The notes below the pieces were generated by a model. It saw nothing but the letters and a program-made list of their open reading frames with translations. It did no database searches and was not told where the DNA came from. Of a stretch of DNA of 49,123 bases, positions 1 through 9,017 are shown piece by piece. This stretch comes from JAZKDW01 sp040387375 (lineage in GTDB: Bacteria > Pseudomonadota > Gammaproteobacteria > Burkholderiales > Burkholderiaceae_D). Location: NCBI GenBank assembly GCA_040387375.1, contig JAZKDW010000067.1:1-49123 (forward strand). The letters run 5' to 3'. Both the position numbers and the translations under genes were made by a program. The number at the start of each line of letters is the position of its first letter. The first letter of the stretch is position 1.

Positions 1-16
1 GTCAGGCTGTTATTAG

Positions 17-47
17 AAAACCCTCCAGTGAAAACTGGAGGGTTTTT
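17..47. terminator. Bidirectional intrinsic terminator downstream of glpK
   Basis: A perfect hairpin has arms CCCTCCAGT (21-29) and ACTGGAGGG (34-42), a GAAA loop, an A-run before it and a T-run after it. It can therefore stop transcription in both directions. It lies about 90 bp past the glpK stop codon, so it probably ends the minus-strand operon as well as whatever enters from the left edge. Confidence 0.85.
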
Positions 48-138
48 GCTTTGGGAAGCGATTTCAACAAGCGCGTGATCACGGCCCCTGTGGCCAATCC
101 TGATTTACCCCCGGTGCACCTGCCAGTGCCCGCCGCGT

Positions 139-1635
139 CTAGCGATCCCATCCCTTCGCGCGTTCTATGGCCCGGTGCCACAGCCCCATCCGTTCCGTAC
201 GTTCATCTGCACCCATGTCCGGGACAAATCTTCGCTCCATTTGCCAGCGTGCCCCAATCTCTTCCTGTGACTCCCAGAATCCAACACCCAATCCCGCCAG
301 ATAAGCCGCGCCCAGCGCAGTTGTCTCGACTATCCTGGGACGCTCGACAGGAACGCCCAGAATGTCAGCCTGGAATTGCATGAGCAAATCGTTGCGAGAT
401 GCACCGCCATCCACGCGCAGTGCCTCCAGAGGCGTCAGCGTATCCTTTTGCATGGAGAGTAAAACGTCCGCTGTTTGATAAGCAATGCTTGCCAACGCTG
501 CGCGCGCAATATGTGCCTTGGTGGTACTCCGGGTCATGCCGACGACCAGACCTCGTGCGTAGGCATCCCAATACGGCGCACCCAAACCAGTGAATGCCGG
601 CACGAACACTACGCCACCAGTGTCGGGCACACTGGCGGCCAATGGCTCAATTTCCGACGAACTCTGAATGATACCCAGGCCATCCCGTAACCACTGTACG
701 ATCGCGCCAGCCATGAACACGCTGCCCTCCAGCATGTAATTGGTTTCTCCTGGAAGCGTGTCACCCAAAGTCCAGCCGATCGTTGTCAGCATATTATTGC
801 GGGAGGTGACCGCTCGCTGGCCGGTATTCATCAACATGAAACAGCCGGTGCCGTAGGTATTTTTCACCATCCCGGGCTCGAGACATGCCTGTCCAAAGGT
901 CGCCGCCTGTTGGTCGCCTGCGATTCCAGCGATACAAATCGGTTCACCAAAAAAGGGGGCCTTTGTGTGTGCGGCGGGCCCGCTGCCAGGGACGACCCTG
1001 GGCATCATGCTGCGCGGTACGTTGAGAATTTCCAGTAATTCATCGTCCCACTTCAACGTATGAATATTGAACATCAGCGTACGTGACGCGTTGCTGGTGT
1101 CAGTGATATGGGCGCCGCTGAATTTATAGATCAGCCAGCTATCGATAGTGCCGAAACAGAGTTCGCCACGTTCCGCCTTTTCTCGCGCGCCCGCCACATG
1201 GTCCAGCAGCCACTGGACTTTGGTCCCTGAAAAATAGGGATCAAGTACCAGTCCCGTCTTTTCCTGGAATATCGGGGCTTTTCCAGCGTCGCGCAGCGTG
1301 TCGCATATTCCCGCGGTACGCCGGTCTTGCCAGACAATCGCGTTGCCGATCGCGACTCCTGTCTTGCGATCCCATATGACCGTTGTCTCGCGCTGATTCG
1401 ACATGCCCATGGCGGCAATATCGGAGGCGGATACGCGATTTTCCTTCAGCACCCTTTGCGCTACCGCTAGCTGGGACTGCCAGATTTCCTCGGCATCGTG
1501 CTCCACCCAGCCTGGCTGTGGAAATATCTGCCGGAATTCCTGTTGAGCCGCACCATGAATTTGCGCTGAACGATCGAACAGCATGGCACGTGAACTTGTC
1601 GTGCCTTGATCGAGCGCGAGAATGTATTTTGTCAT
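139..1635 (-). CDS. glpK: Glycerol kinase
   Basis: Glycerol kinase phosphorylates glycerol to sn-glycerol-3-phosphate with ATP in the cytoplasm. The 498-residue product has the normal family length. It opens with the FGGY phosphate-binding motif DQGTTSSR (residues 9-16), carries the SNQRETTVIWDR substrate segment near residue 80 and GIAGDQQAATFGQ in the middle, and has a complete C-terminal ATPase half. The start has a GGGAG-type ribosome site just upstream. It is the second gene of a minus-strand pair, 18 bp after an SMP-30-like gene. The usual partners glpF, glpD and glpR are not in this window. Confidence 0.95.
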   Translation of the reverse strand: MTKYILALDQGTTSSRAMLFDRSAQIHGAAQQEFRQIFPQPGWVEHDAEEIWQSQLAVAQRVLKENRVSASDIAAMGMSNQRETTVIWDRKTGVAIGNAIVWQDRRTAGICDTLRDAGKAPIFQEKTGLVLDPYFSGTKVQWLLDHVAGAREKAERGELCFGTIDSWLIYKFSGAHITDTSNASRTLMFNIHTLKWDDELLEILNVPRSMMPRVVPGSGPAAHTKAPFFGEPICIAGIAGDQQAATFGQACLEPGMVKNTYGTGCFMLMNTGQRAVTSRNNMLTTIGWTLGDTLPGETNYMLEGSVFMAGAIVQWLRDGLGIIQSSSEIEPLAASVPDTGGVVFVPAFTGLGAPYWDAYARGLVVGMTRSTTKAHIARAALASIAYQTADVLLSMQKDTLTPLEALRVDGGASRNDLLMQFQADILGVPVERPRIVETTALGAAYLAGLGVGFWESQEEIGARWQMERRFVPDMGADERTERMGLWHRAIERAKGWDR

Positions 1636-1653
1636 GGCACTCCCATCCAGACC

Positions 1654-2556
1654 CTAGCGAATATAAGCATTTTCGACAAGGCCGGGTATGTCAACACGCA
1701 ACGCCAGCACACTACCGGAAAGTGGGTAACGCGCAATTTCATCAGGAGGACGCTTGTGCCGCGCGCTTGTGATGTAGAGCGACCGTAAATCCGTTCCGCC
1801 AAACGCAACCATGGTAGGGCAGCGAAGCGGCAATTCGATTTCACGCAATATCTCGCCACTCGGGGAAAGGCGTAATATCCGCCCGCCCTCGTACATCGCA
1901 CACCAATAAGCACCTTCACTGTCCACCGCAGCGCCGTCCGGGCGCCCGCCATAGTCCTGCGTCCGGTCGCTTGAAAATTGCCTGAACACCCTGCTGTTTC
2001 CAGCTTGCCCGGTGGTGACGTCGAAGTCGTAGGCCGTAATGCGATGTGCGGTCGTGTCGGCGTGGTACAGAGTGCGATTGTCAGGGCTGAATGCGACACC
2101 ATTGGATACGGTCACATGGTTGCCGCTATCGCGAATCAAGCCACGCTCGACGCAGAACAATGATGCGAGTGGCTGGTCACGTGGTTCATAAATTGATCCG
2201 ACCCACAATCGGCCGGCTGCATCGCAACGGCCATCGTTAAATCGTGCTTTTGTCGTATCGTAAGGAGGATTTGCCAAGGCTGTTATGGCACCGCTTTTTG
2301 TGTCCAGCAGTACCAGTCCGGATCGCAGCGCGACAAGCAGACCGCCCGAGGCACACCACGCCGCGCATCCTGGTTCCGACGGCATGGGCCAGCAAGCATG
2401 GGCGCGCGTCACCGGGTCGAGTCGGTGTACGGCACATCCATTGATGTCAATCCAGTAAAGTGCCGCTTCCTCGGGATGCCAAAATGGACTTTCTCCCAAC
2501 TGCATGGGAGCATCAAGCACAAGCTCGAATTTATCTGCTGACATGAGAGTTGCCAT
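1654..2556 (-). CDS. SMP-30/gluconolactonase/LRE family protein
   Basis: This is a six-bladed beta-propeller of the SMP-30/gluconolactonase family, which contains divalent-metal sugar-lactone hydrolases. The 300-residue product shows the expected metal-site landmarks: GESPFW near residue 21 (Glu22), RFNDGRCD, VSNGVAF and RPDGAAVD. There is no signal peptide, so it should be cytoplasmic. The physiological lactone cannot be told from sequence; gluconolactone, arabinonolactone and similar compounds are possible. The first ATG (2556) and a second ATG four codons later (2544) both lack a good ribosome site. It is followed by glpK and is divergent from a beta-hydroxyacid dehydrogenase. Confidence 0.88.
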   Translation of the reverse strand: MATLMSADKFELVLDAPMQLGESPFWHPEEAALYWIDINGCAVHRLDPVTRAHACWPMPSEPGCAAWCASGGLLVALRSGLVLLDTKSGAITALANPPYDTTKARFNDGRCDAAGRLWVGSIYEPRDQPLASLFCVERGLIRDSGNHVTVSNGVAFSPDNRTLYHADTTAHRITAYDFDVTTGQAGNSRVFRQFSSDRTQDYGGRPDGAAVDSEGAYWCAMYEGGRILRLSPSGEILREIELPLRCPTMVAFGGTDLRSLYITSARHKRPPDEIARYPLSGSVLALRVDIPGLVENAYIR

Positions 2557-2611
2557 TTATGTTGAAGATGCCTCATTATGCTATGAAATTCACCCCCTTA
2601 AGGAGTTCAGC

Positions 2612-3535
2612 TTGAGCAGTCCCACCTCTCTGCCGGCATTGGCTTTCCTTGGCATCGGCCTGATGGGTAAACCCATGGCGATCCGATTGTTGGAAGCGGG
2701 TTACCGATTGACGGCCTGGAACCGCACCTCCGCCAAGGCACATCCGCTCGCTGCAATGGGCGCGCGTGTGGCGATCTCGCCGTCGGATGCCGTGCATGGG
2801 GAAGCAGGGCCGGCGGATATCGTCATCACCATGCTGGAGGCCGGCCCGATGGTCGCGCAAGTCGTCGACCTGATATTGCCGCATTTGCGAGCCGGCACGC
2901 TACTCATCGATATGAGTTCGACCCGGCAATCCGAAGCGCAGGAGCTTCATGCAAAACTTGCCGCGCACGGTGTAGCGTTCATTGATGCGCCCGTGTCCGG
3001 CGGTGTGCTTGGCGCCGAAGCGGGCACTCTGGCTATCATGGCGGGCGGCAGCGCGCCCGATTTTGCCCGCGCCGAGCCGGTGCTGAAAACGCTGGGACGG
3101 CCGACGCTGGTGGGCCCGGCCGGATGCGGCCAGATTGCCAAGTTGTGTAACCAGCTCATCGTTGGCGGTACGCTTGACATCGTCGCGGAAGCCTTGATGC
3201 TGGCTCAGGCCGGAGGCGCGGATCCAGTTGCCGTACGCGCGGCCATTCGTGGTGGTTTTGCGGAGAGCCGCATTCTCGAGGTGCATGGGCAGCGTATGCT
3301 GGAACGAAATTTTCTGCCTGGCGGACAAGTAAAAAGCCAGGCCAAAGATTTGGAAAATGCCTTGATCGCCGCTGCTGCGGCCGGCATTTCGTTACCCTTG
3401 GCTGCACTGGTCACGCAGCATTTCCGTAATATCCTGGATGCTGTGCCTAATGCCGATCAATCGGCAGTGTTGCTCGCCCTCGAACAGTCGAATCCGGGCC
3501 AGAGAGTCGGGCAAGGCCAGGATAAACTGCCTTAG
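2612..3535 (+). CDS. NAD(P)-dependent beta-hydroxyacid dehydrogenase (3-hydroxyisobutyrate dehydrogenase/tartronate semialdehyde reductase family)
   Basis: The family oxidises or reduces small beta-hydroxyacids such as 3-hydroxyisobutyrate, tartronate semialdehyde or 4-hydroxybutyrate with NAD(P). The product shows the Rossmann motif GIGLMG (residues 14-19), the substrate loop DAPVSGGVLGAEAG from residue 125, and the conserved lysine in GQIAKLCNQ (Lys177). I chose the TTG at 2612 because AAGGAG (2600-2605) precedes it by six bases and the Rossmann fold begins directly after it. An ATG at 2504 in the same frame would add 36 unrelated residues and overlap the divergent gene. The length of 307 residues is typical. 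The substrate is not predictable; a glycerate kinase lies about 20 kb away. Confidence 0.85.
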   Translation: MSSPTSLPALAFLGIGLMGKPMAIRLLEAGYRLTAWNRTSAKAHPLAAMGARVAISPSDAVHGEAGPADIVITMLEAGPMVAQVVDLILPHLRAGTLLIDMSSTRQSEAQELHAKLAAHGVAFIDAPVSGGVLGAEAGTLAIMAGGSAPDFARAEPVLKTLGRPTLVGPAGCGQIAKLCNQLIVGGTLDIVAEALMLAQAGGADPVAVRAAIRGGFAESRILEVHGQRMLERNFLPGGQVKSQAKDLENALIAAAAAGISLPLAALVTQHFRNILDAVPNADQSAVLLALEQSNPGQRVGQGQDKLP

Positions 3536-3630
3536 CGAACGATCAGGAAGCCGGCATGAGTTTGCTGAGATCCGCGGCATGGTGAACGCTTTAACCTATG
3601 GCATCGAATGCACCACCTTTTGGTAAGAAT

Positions 3631-4413
3631 ATGATTCGAATTTTTATTGCAAGTATTGCGCTCCTGTTAACGGGATGTATGGCCACCCCCCGCGAACGAC
3701 CTTCCGACCCTGCTACAAGTCAGGTGGTTTCCGATAATCCGATCGCCGCCTTTTCCACTAGTCCTGCCGGCACCATCCCGATACAGTGGACACCGATCGT
3801 CATCCATCGCAACAAGAAGAAAACGAAATATCAGCTGGTGGCCGAGCACGACAGGGCAATTCTGCATGCGCGAGCGGTTGGCGCCTCTTCCGGATTGATG
3901 CAGCATGTCAGCATAGATCCTTTGGCGCAGCCTATGCTCAACTGGCAATGGAGAATCGGGAACATAATTCCCTCTGCGGACAACTATCAGCGTGATGCGG
4001 AAGATTCGCCAGTGCGAATCGTTCTCGGATTTGACGGTGACAAGGACTCGCTACCGTTTGCAGATCAAATTCTGTTCGATACCGTCAAACTTCTTACTGG
4101 ACAGGAAATTCCTTATGCAACCCTGATGTATGTGTGGGAAAACAAGGCACCGGTCGGCACCATTATCCCAAGTACACGCAGCGGCCGCATCAAGATGATG
4201 GTTGCAGGCAGCGGCTCGGAAGGCATAGGGCAATGGCATGAATTTACGCGCAATATCGTCGCCGATTACGAGAAGGCATTCGGGGAAAAACCTGGCAAGC
4301 TGATCGGCGTCGGTGTCCTGACTGATACCGACAACACGGGGGAGACTGTCGATGCCTGGTATGGCGACATTCGCTCATTCAGGGAACGGGAAGTCGTTGT
4401 GGCGGATAAGTGA
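3631..4413 (+). CDS. DUF3047 family lipoprotein
   Basis: The predicted protein starts with a short hydrophobic signal and the lipobox LLTGC, so it should be a lipid-anchored envelope protein of about 260 residues. The rest matches what I know of DUF3047, a family of unknown function: a WQWRIGNIIP segment, an RIVLGFDGD block, LMYVWENKAPVGTIIPS and the C-terminal DTDNTGETVDAWYGDI. An in-frame ATG at 3598 would add 11 residues before the signal. I prefer 3631 because the signal then begins at the start, though neither site has a strong ribosome sequence. Its last 39 bases overlap the 3' end of the convergent DUF2891 gene. Confidence 0.75.
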   Translation: MIRIFIASIALLLTGCMATPRERPSDPATSQVVSDNPIAAFSTSPAGTIPIQWTPIVIHRNKKKTKYQLVAEHDRAILHARAVGASSGLMQHVSIDPLAQPMLNWQWRIGNIIPSADNYQRDAEDSPVRIVLGFDGDKDSLPFADQILFDTVKLLTGQEIPYATLMYVWENKAPVGTIIPSTRSGRIKMMVAGSGSEGIGQWHEFTRNIVADYEKAFGEKPGKLIGVGVLTDTDNTGETVDAWYGDIRSFREREVVVADK

Positions 4414-5433
4414 ATCACTCAACGCCAGCAACGCAAAACTGGCTAGCCAGTGGACTCCCGCATAATCACCAGCCGATGCATGCGGCAGCGACGCGGCAAT
4501 ATGCGCGTCAATTGCCACCTTGACTGGCGCGCGCACGGGCGCAGGCAATTGCCGGGCAAGCATTTTCCAGCACCAGGCGCGTGACAGATTCAAACCGTCC
4601 AGATGCGCCAGCTTGGGATCGGCACGATCGCTGACGGGCACAGGCGTTAACCAAACCTGCAATTCATCGGACGACGGACTGAATCGCTGCCACCAGGCGT
4701 CGTAATCACCTGCATCGAGCACACGCAGCATCAGTACCGCCTCCATCAATCCGCCCGACAGGAAATCATCGCCTCCTGGCTCATACGCAGCCGGATAACG
4801 CTGGTCATCGGCAAACCAGGCATGCGCTTTTGCAGCGATCAGCTCGCGTAGCGTGAGGTGCTCGCTCAGTTCCGCGTAATCCAGCGCCAATAGCAAGCCA
4901 AATGCGCTGTTAGCGTGGGTTCCGGCCCGTATCGGAAATTGCGCGAGCGGCAAAAAATGAAGCGTTCGTTCAACGAAAGTAGATGCCAGCGGCTGCAGCG
5001 TCTCATGCCATGCGGTCGCGCGGGCGTTGGTTTTTGCCAGCTCGGCCAACTCCGTTTGCAGCTTTAACAGCCAGCTCCATCCATAGGTACGTTCGAATGA
5101 TCTGCTTGATGGCCGCTGCAGATACGAGACCTCAATGGCGACCCGCGGTGTTGTGAAATGCGTGTTGAATACCTGATGTATCGCGACGGCTTCCGGCAAT
5201 TCGGGAAACAGTCTAAGCAGTCGGGTTAAAAGCCAGTGCATGTGTACTGACGAATGCCAGTCGTAACTTCCATAAAACACCGGATGCAATTGTTGTGGAG
5301 AGCGCAGGTCCGCCGCGCTGTTCAGCACATGATCCAGCTTGCCGGGATACTCTTGCCGGATATTGGCAAGCGCGACACGTGCAAACAGGGAGGCGAGTCC
5401 TGCGGTCATTTGTGGCGATGCCAAAGACATCAT
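4375..5433 (-). CDS. DUF2891 family protein
   Basis: This 352-residue protein has no signal peptide or membrane segment. The N-terminal third carries HPVFYGSYDWHSSVHMHW, a His/Trp-rich block I associate with DUF2891, and later EPGGDDFLSGGLMEA and a His-rich C-terminus. The helical, His/Trp-rich composition resembles glycosidase-like alpha toroids, but no activity is established. The start ATG overlaps the stop TGA of the upstream M20 hydrolase (ATGA at 5433-5430), which implies translational coupling. The 3' end overlaps the convergent DUF3047 gene. Confidence 0.8.
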   Translation of the reverse strand: MMSLASPQMTAGLASLFARVALANIRQEYPGKLDHVLNSAADLRSPQQLHPVFYGSYDWHSSVHMHWLLTRLLRLFPELPEAVAIHQVFNTHFTTPRVAIEVSYLQRPSSRSFERTYGWSWLLKLQTELAELAKTNARATAWHETLQPLASTFVERTLHFLPLAQFPIRAGTHANSAFGLLLALDYAELSEHLTLRELIAAKAHAWFADDQRYPAAYEPGGDDFLSGGLMEAVLMLRVLDAGDYDAWWQRFSPSSDELQVWLTPVPVSDRADPKLAHLDGLNLSRAWCWKMLARQLPAPVRAPVKVAIDAHIAASLPHASAGDYAGVHWLASFALLALSDSLIRHNDFPFPE

Positions 5434-6623
5434 GTCTTGCGCAAATACGCTTCTGCCAGGCGCACCCAGTAGGTGGCGCCTATCGGCAGCAAGTCATCAT
5501 TGAAATCATAACTCGGGTTATGCAGATTGCACGGCCCGAGTCCGTGCCCCACGCTCCGGTGATCGCCCTCGCCATTGCCGATGAAGACATAACATCCAGG
5601 CTTTTGCTGCAGCATGAAGGCAAAGTCTTCTGCCCCCATGGTCGGTTCCGCTTTTGCGTCGACGTGTTCGGCGCCAACGATCGACTGCATCACTTCCACC
5701 GCGAAAGCGGTTTCTTTCGGGTGATTGATCAATGGCGGGTAATTGCGTTTGAAGCGGAAATCGACTTCGGCGCCGAAGGCGGCAGCGGTATGTTCCGCCA
5801 CCGCACGCATGCGCTGTTCGATCAGATCCAGCACTGCAATGTCGAAGGTGCGCACGGTGCCGATCAGCGTCGCTTCGTCGGGAATGATATTGGTTGCGCT
5901 GCCCGAGTGGATCTGCGTAATCGACAGCACCGCAGCATCAACCGGATTTGTATTGCGGCTGATGATGGTTTGCCAGCTCTGGGCGATCTGGATTGCGACC
6001 AGGATCGGGTCGATGCCTTTGTGCGGCTGTGCCGCGTGCGCACCTTTGCCCTTGACGATCACTTCAAATTCATTCGACGATGCCATCATTGGCCCCGCCT
6101 TCACACCGAAGGTGCCGAATGCCATGCCCGGCCAGTTGTGCATGCCGAACACCGCCTCCATCGGGCATCGTTCGAACAGGCCATCTTCCATCATCTTTCT
6201 GGCGCCGCCGCCGCCTTCCTCCGCCGGCTGAAAGATGAGATAAACAGTGCCGTCAAAGTTGCGCTGACGCGACAAGTAATGCGCCGCCCCCAGCAACATG
6301 GCGGTATGACCATCATGACCGCAAGCATGCATTTTCCCGGCATGCAGCGAGGCGTGAGGAAAGGTATTGGTCTCCTGCACGGGCAGCGCATCCATGTCGG
6401 CGCGCAAGCCAATCGCCCGCTTGCTGCTGCCGTTGCTGATCACGCCGACTATGCCGGTCACGCCCATGCCGCGCAATATCGGAATGTTCCACTCGGTGAG
6501 CTTTTGCGCCACCACGTCCGCGGTGCGCTGCTCTTCAAAACAAAGCTCCGGATGGGCGTGGATATCGCGGCGGATCTGCTGCAATTCAGTGTGAAATTCG
6601 GTAATCCGGTCTATCAGTTGCAT
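5430..6623 (-). CDS. M20 family metallo-amidohydrolase (hippurate/N-acyl amino acid hydrolase type)
   Basis: M20D hydrolases cleave amide bonds of N-acyl amino acids, hippurate or similar conjugates using two metal ions. The 397-residue product has IHAHPELCFEE near residue 21, GLRADMDALPV near 72, the metal motif ACGHDGH (Cys101, His103, His106), FQPAEEGGGGA, the dimerisation-domain segment GKGAHAAQPHKGIDP, and a C-terminal MGAEDFAF. The chosen ATG (6621-6623) begins the family N-terminus. The frame stays open upstream, but that part is not family-like. It is coupled to the DUF2891 gene and divergent from the molybdoenzyme gene. Confidence 0.9.
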   Translation of the reverse strand: MQLIDRITEFHTELQQIRRDIHAHPELCFEEQRTADVVAQKLTEWNIPILRGMGVTGIVGVISNGSSKRAIGLRADMDALPVQETNTFPHASLHAGKMHACGHDGHTAMLLGAAHYLSRQRNFDGTVYLIFQPAEEGGGGARKMMEDGLFERCPMEAVFGMHNWPGMAFGTFGVKAGPMMASSNEFEVIVKGKGAHAAQPHKGIDPILVAIQIAQSWQTIISRNTNPVDAAVLSITQIHSGSATNIIPDEATLIGTVRTFDIAVLDLIEQRMRAVAEHTAAAFGAEVDFRFKRNYPPLINHPKETAFAVEVMQSIVGAEHVDAKAEPTMGAEDFAFMLQQKPGCYVFIGNGEGDHRSVGHGLGPCNLHNPSYDFNDDLLPIGATYWVRLAEAYLRKT

Positions 6624-6914
6624 GATGGTCTCGCGCTCTCGTGGTTCGGTCGGAATCAGGCTTGCCGCACAACATTGGAACTGCAATCTTACCCCTACAC
6701 CGTCAAACCGTGTTTGCGCGGCCAATGAGCCACGCCGGTTTGGTTCAACGCGAGGCCGCCAGTCTTGCTTTCTTCGCATTGCTGGTCTGGCAATCGCCAG
6801 AAAAAATGCGGGACCTTTCATTGCCGAGTTTGAAAAAGCGCCCCGCGCTTGCAAAATTCCTCCACCTCGGAAACTGTTTGCAGTACGATGGACTGCAATG
6901 GATTGGAAGAATTC

Positions 6915-9017
6915 ATGACTACCTCGATTGTTCGCGCCACCTGTCCGCATGACTGTCCCGATACCTGCGCCATGCTGGTGACGGTAGAAAATGGCATCGC
7001 TGCCGGCGTGCGTGGCGACCCCGATCATCCGACCACTGCCGGTGTGCTGTGCACCAAGGTGGCACGTTATACCGAACGTACCTATCACAAGGATCGCCTG
7101 CTGTTCCCGCTGAGACGCGTGGGCAGAAAAGGCGAGGGACAATTCGAGCGGATCAGTTGGTCCGAGGCGCTGGATACCATCACCGCGCGTCTGAAATCCA
7201 TTGCGGCGCGTGATCCGGAAGCGATACTGCCATACAGCTACGCGGGCACAATGGGATTGGTCCAGGGTGAGTCGATGTCATCGCGTTTCTTCCATAAACT
7301 CGGCGCATCGCTGCTCGACCGGACGATATGCTCCGCAGCCGGAGGCGCAGGTTATAAATACACAATTGGCGCACGGATTGGCACCGACCTCGAGCAGTTC
7401 CAGAATGCCCGGCTGATCCTGATCTGGGGCGGCAATCCAATCGCATCCAATCTGCATTTCTGGATGCGCGCGCAGGAGGCAAAACGGCGCGGCGCAACCC
7501 TGATTGCAATCGACCCCTATCGTTCGCTGACGGCGGAAAAATGCGATCAGCATATCGCACTGCTGCCTGGCACCGATGCTGCCCTGGCGCTCGGTCTCAT
7601 GCATATCCTGATCGCCGAGGATCTGCTCGATCATGATTACATAAGGCGCCATACCACGGGATTCGACGGTCTCAGGGAACGCGCAAAGGAATGGCCGCCG
7701 CAGCGTGTCGCCCGGACATGCGGCATCAGTGTCGCTGAGGTTGAGCAATTGGCACGCTTGTACGGCCAGATCGCGAAGGGAGGCGAAGCTGTTGCGATCC
7801 GTACCAATTACGGCCTGCAGCGGGTGCGCGGAGGAGGCATGGCCGTGCGCAACATCGCGTGCCTGCCAGCGCTGGTGGGTGCGTGGCGGCATGCGGCAGG
7901 CGGCATCCAGCTTTCCGCTTCGGATACTTTCCCAAAGAACGGCAGTGCGCTGCAGCGCCCGGATTTGCTGCCCAGGCGGGGGCAGGCCGTTCACCTGCCG
8001 CGCACCATCAACATGAGCACGATCGGGGACGATCTGCTGCGTGACGCGTCGCTTGAATTTGGCCCGAAAATCGAAGCATTGATTGTCTATAACGCCAACC
8101 CGGTGGCAGTCGCACCCGACTCGGCCAAGGTGGCGCAGGGATTCGGGCGCGAGGATTTATTCACCGTGGTGCTCGAACATTTTCAAACTGATACGGCCGA
8201 CTATGCCGATATCCTGTTGCCGGCCACGACACAACTTGAACATGTCGATGTCCACATGACATATGGCCATCTGTACATGATGGCAAATAACGCTGCGGTG
8301 GCGCCGCTGGGCGAGTCGAAAGCGAACACCGAAATATTCCGGTTGCTGGCCAAGCAGATGGGTTTTCACGACGACTGTTTCAGCGAAAGTGATGACGCGA
8401 TCGCCGCGCAGGCATTCGACACGAAGGATGTGCGTGCGATGCATTTCGACTGGGATTCCCTGAAACAAAAAGGCTGGCAAAAATTGAATATGCCGGATGC
8501 GCCTTTTGCGGACGGTGGTTTTCCCACCCCGTCCGGGAAATGCGAATTCTATTCCGAGCGCATGCAGGCCGATGGTCTGGATCCTTTGCCAACCTACATC
8601 CCACCCTACGAATCGTTGATTAGCAACCCGACGCTGGGCGCATTCTTTCCGCTGGCCATGATTTCGCCTCCTGCCCGGAACTTTATGAATTCGACCTTCG
8701 TCAATGTTCAGAGCTTGCGGGCTACCGAAGGCGAGCCGCACCTTGACATACATCCTGCCGATGCCTTCATACGCGGTATTGAAAGCGGTGATCCGGTGCG
8801 CATCTACAATGCGCGCGGATCGTTTGTCGCCAAAGCGCGCGTGACAGACCGGGCGCGTCCAGGCGTGGTTATCGGATTATCCATCTGGTGGAAAAAACTG
8901 GCGGCCGACGGCAAAAATGCAAATGAAGTAACGAGTCAGCGTCTAACCGATATGGGGCGGGCGCCGACGTTTTATGATGTTCTGGTTCAGGTCGAGAAGA
9001 AAGAAATCAAGATATGA
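6915..9017 (+). CDS. Molybdopterin (bis-MGD) oxidoreductase, cytoplasmic
   Basis: This 700-residue member of the DMSO reductase superfamily should bind bis-MGD molybdenum and one [4Fe-4S] cluster. The cluster ligands are visible at the N-terminus: Cys10, Cys14, Cys18 and Cys46. The molybdenum-ligand region is probably around TICSAAGG (Cys139). LIWGGNPIASN and IAIDPYRS bind the pterin dinucleotide, and the C-terminus has the MopB beta-barrel (LDIHPADAF, GDPVRIYNARG). There is no Tat signal, so it acts in the cytoplasm. I chose the ATG with GGAAG ten bases upstream, directly before the Cys motif. The substrate is unknown. Its stop overlaps the start of the next gene. Confidence 0.88.
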   Translation: MTTSIVRATCPHDCPDTCAMLVTVENGIAAGVRGDPDHPTTAGVLCTKVARYTERTYHKDRLLFPLRRVGRKGEGQFERISWSEALDTITARLKSIAARDPEAILPYSYAGTMGLVQGESMSSRFFHKLGASLLDRTICSAAGGAGYKYTIGARIGTDLEQFQNARLILIWGGNPIASNLHFWMRAQEAKRRGATLIAIDPYRSLTAEKCDQHIALLPGTDAALALGLMHILIAEDLLDHDYIRRHTTGFDGLRERAKEWPPQRVARTCGISVAEVEQLARLYGQIAKGGEAVAIRTNYGLQRVRGGGMAVRNIACLPALVGAWRHAAGGIQLSASDTFPKNGSALQRPDLLPRRGQAVHLPRTINMSTIGDDLLRDASLEFGPKIEALIVYNANPVAVAPDSAKVAQGFGREDLFTVVLEHFQTDTADYADILLPATTQLEHVDVHMTYGHLYMMANNAAVAPLGESKANTEIFRLLAKQMGFHDDCFSESDDAIAAQAFDTKDVRAMHFDWDSLKQKGWQKLNMPDAPFADGGFPTPSGKCEFYSERMQADGLDPLPTYIPPYESLISNPTLGAFFPLAMISPPARNFMNSTFVNVQSLRATEGEPHLDIHPADAFIRGIESGDPVRIYNARGSFVAKARVTDRARPGVVIGLSIWWKKLAADGKNANEVTSQRLTDMGRAPTFYDVLVQVEKKEIKI

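Noticed and set aside
5295..6728. 477-codon plus-strand frame opposite the M20 amidohydrolase
   Set aside because: It is antisense to a gene with complete catalytic motifs. The composition is Arg/His-rich and no domain is visible.
6624..6914. Upstream extension of the M20 gene frame, or a small plus-strand gene, in the divergent gap
   Set aside because: The extension has no family similarity, and the plus-strand frame has no ribosome site and an Arg/Ala-rich random-looking translation. The gap most likely holds the two divergent promoters.
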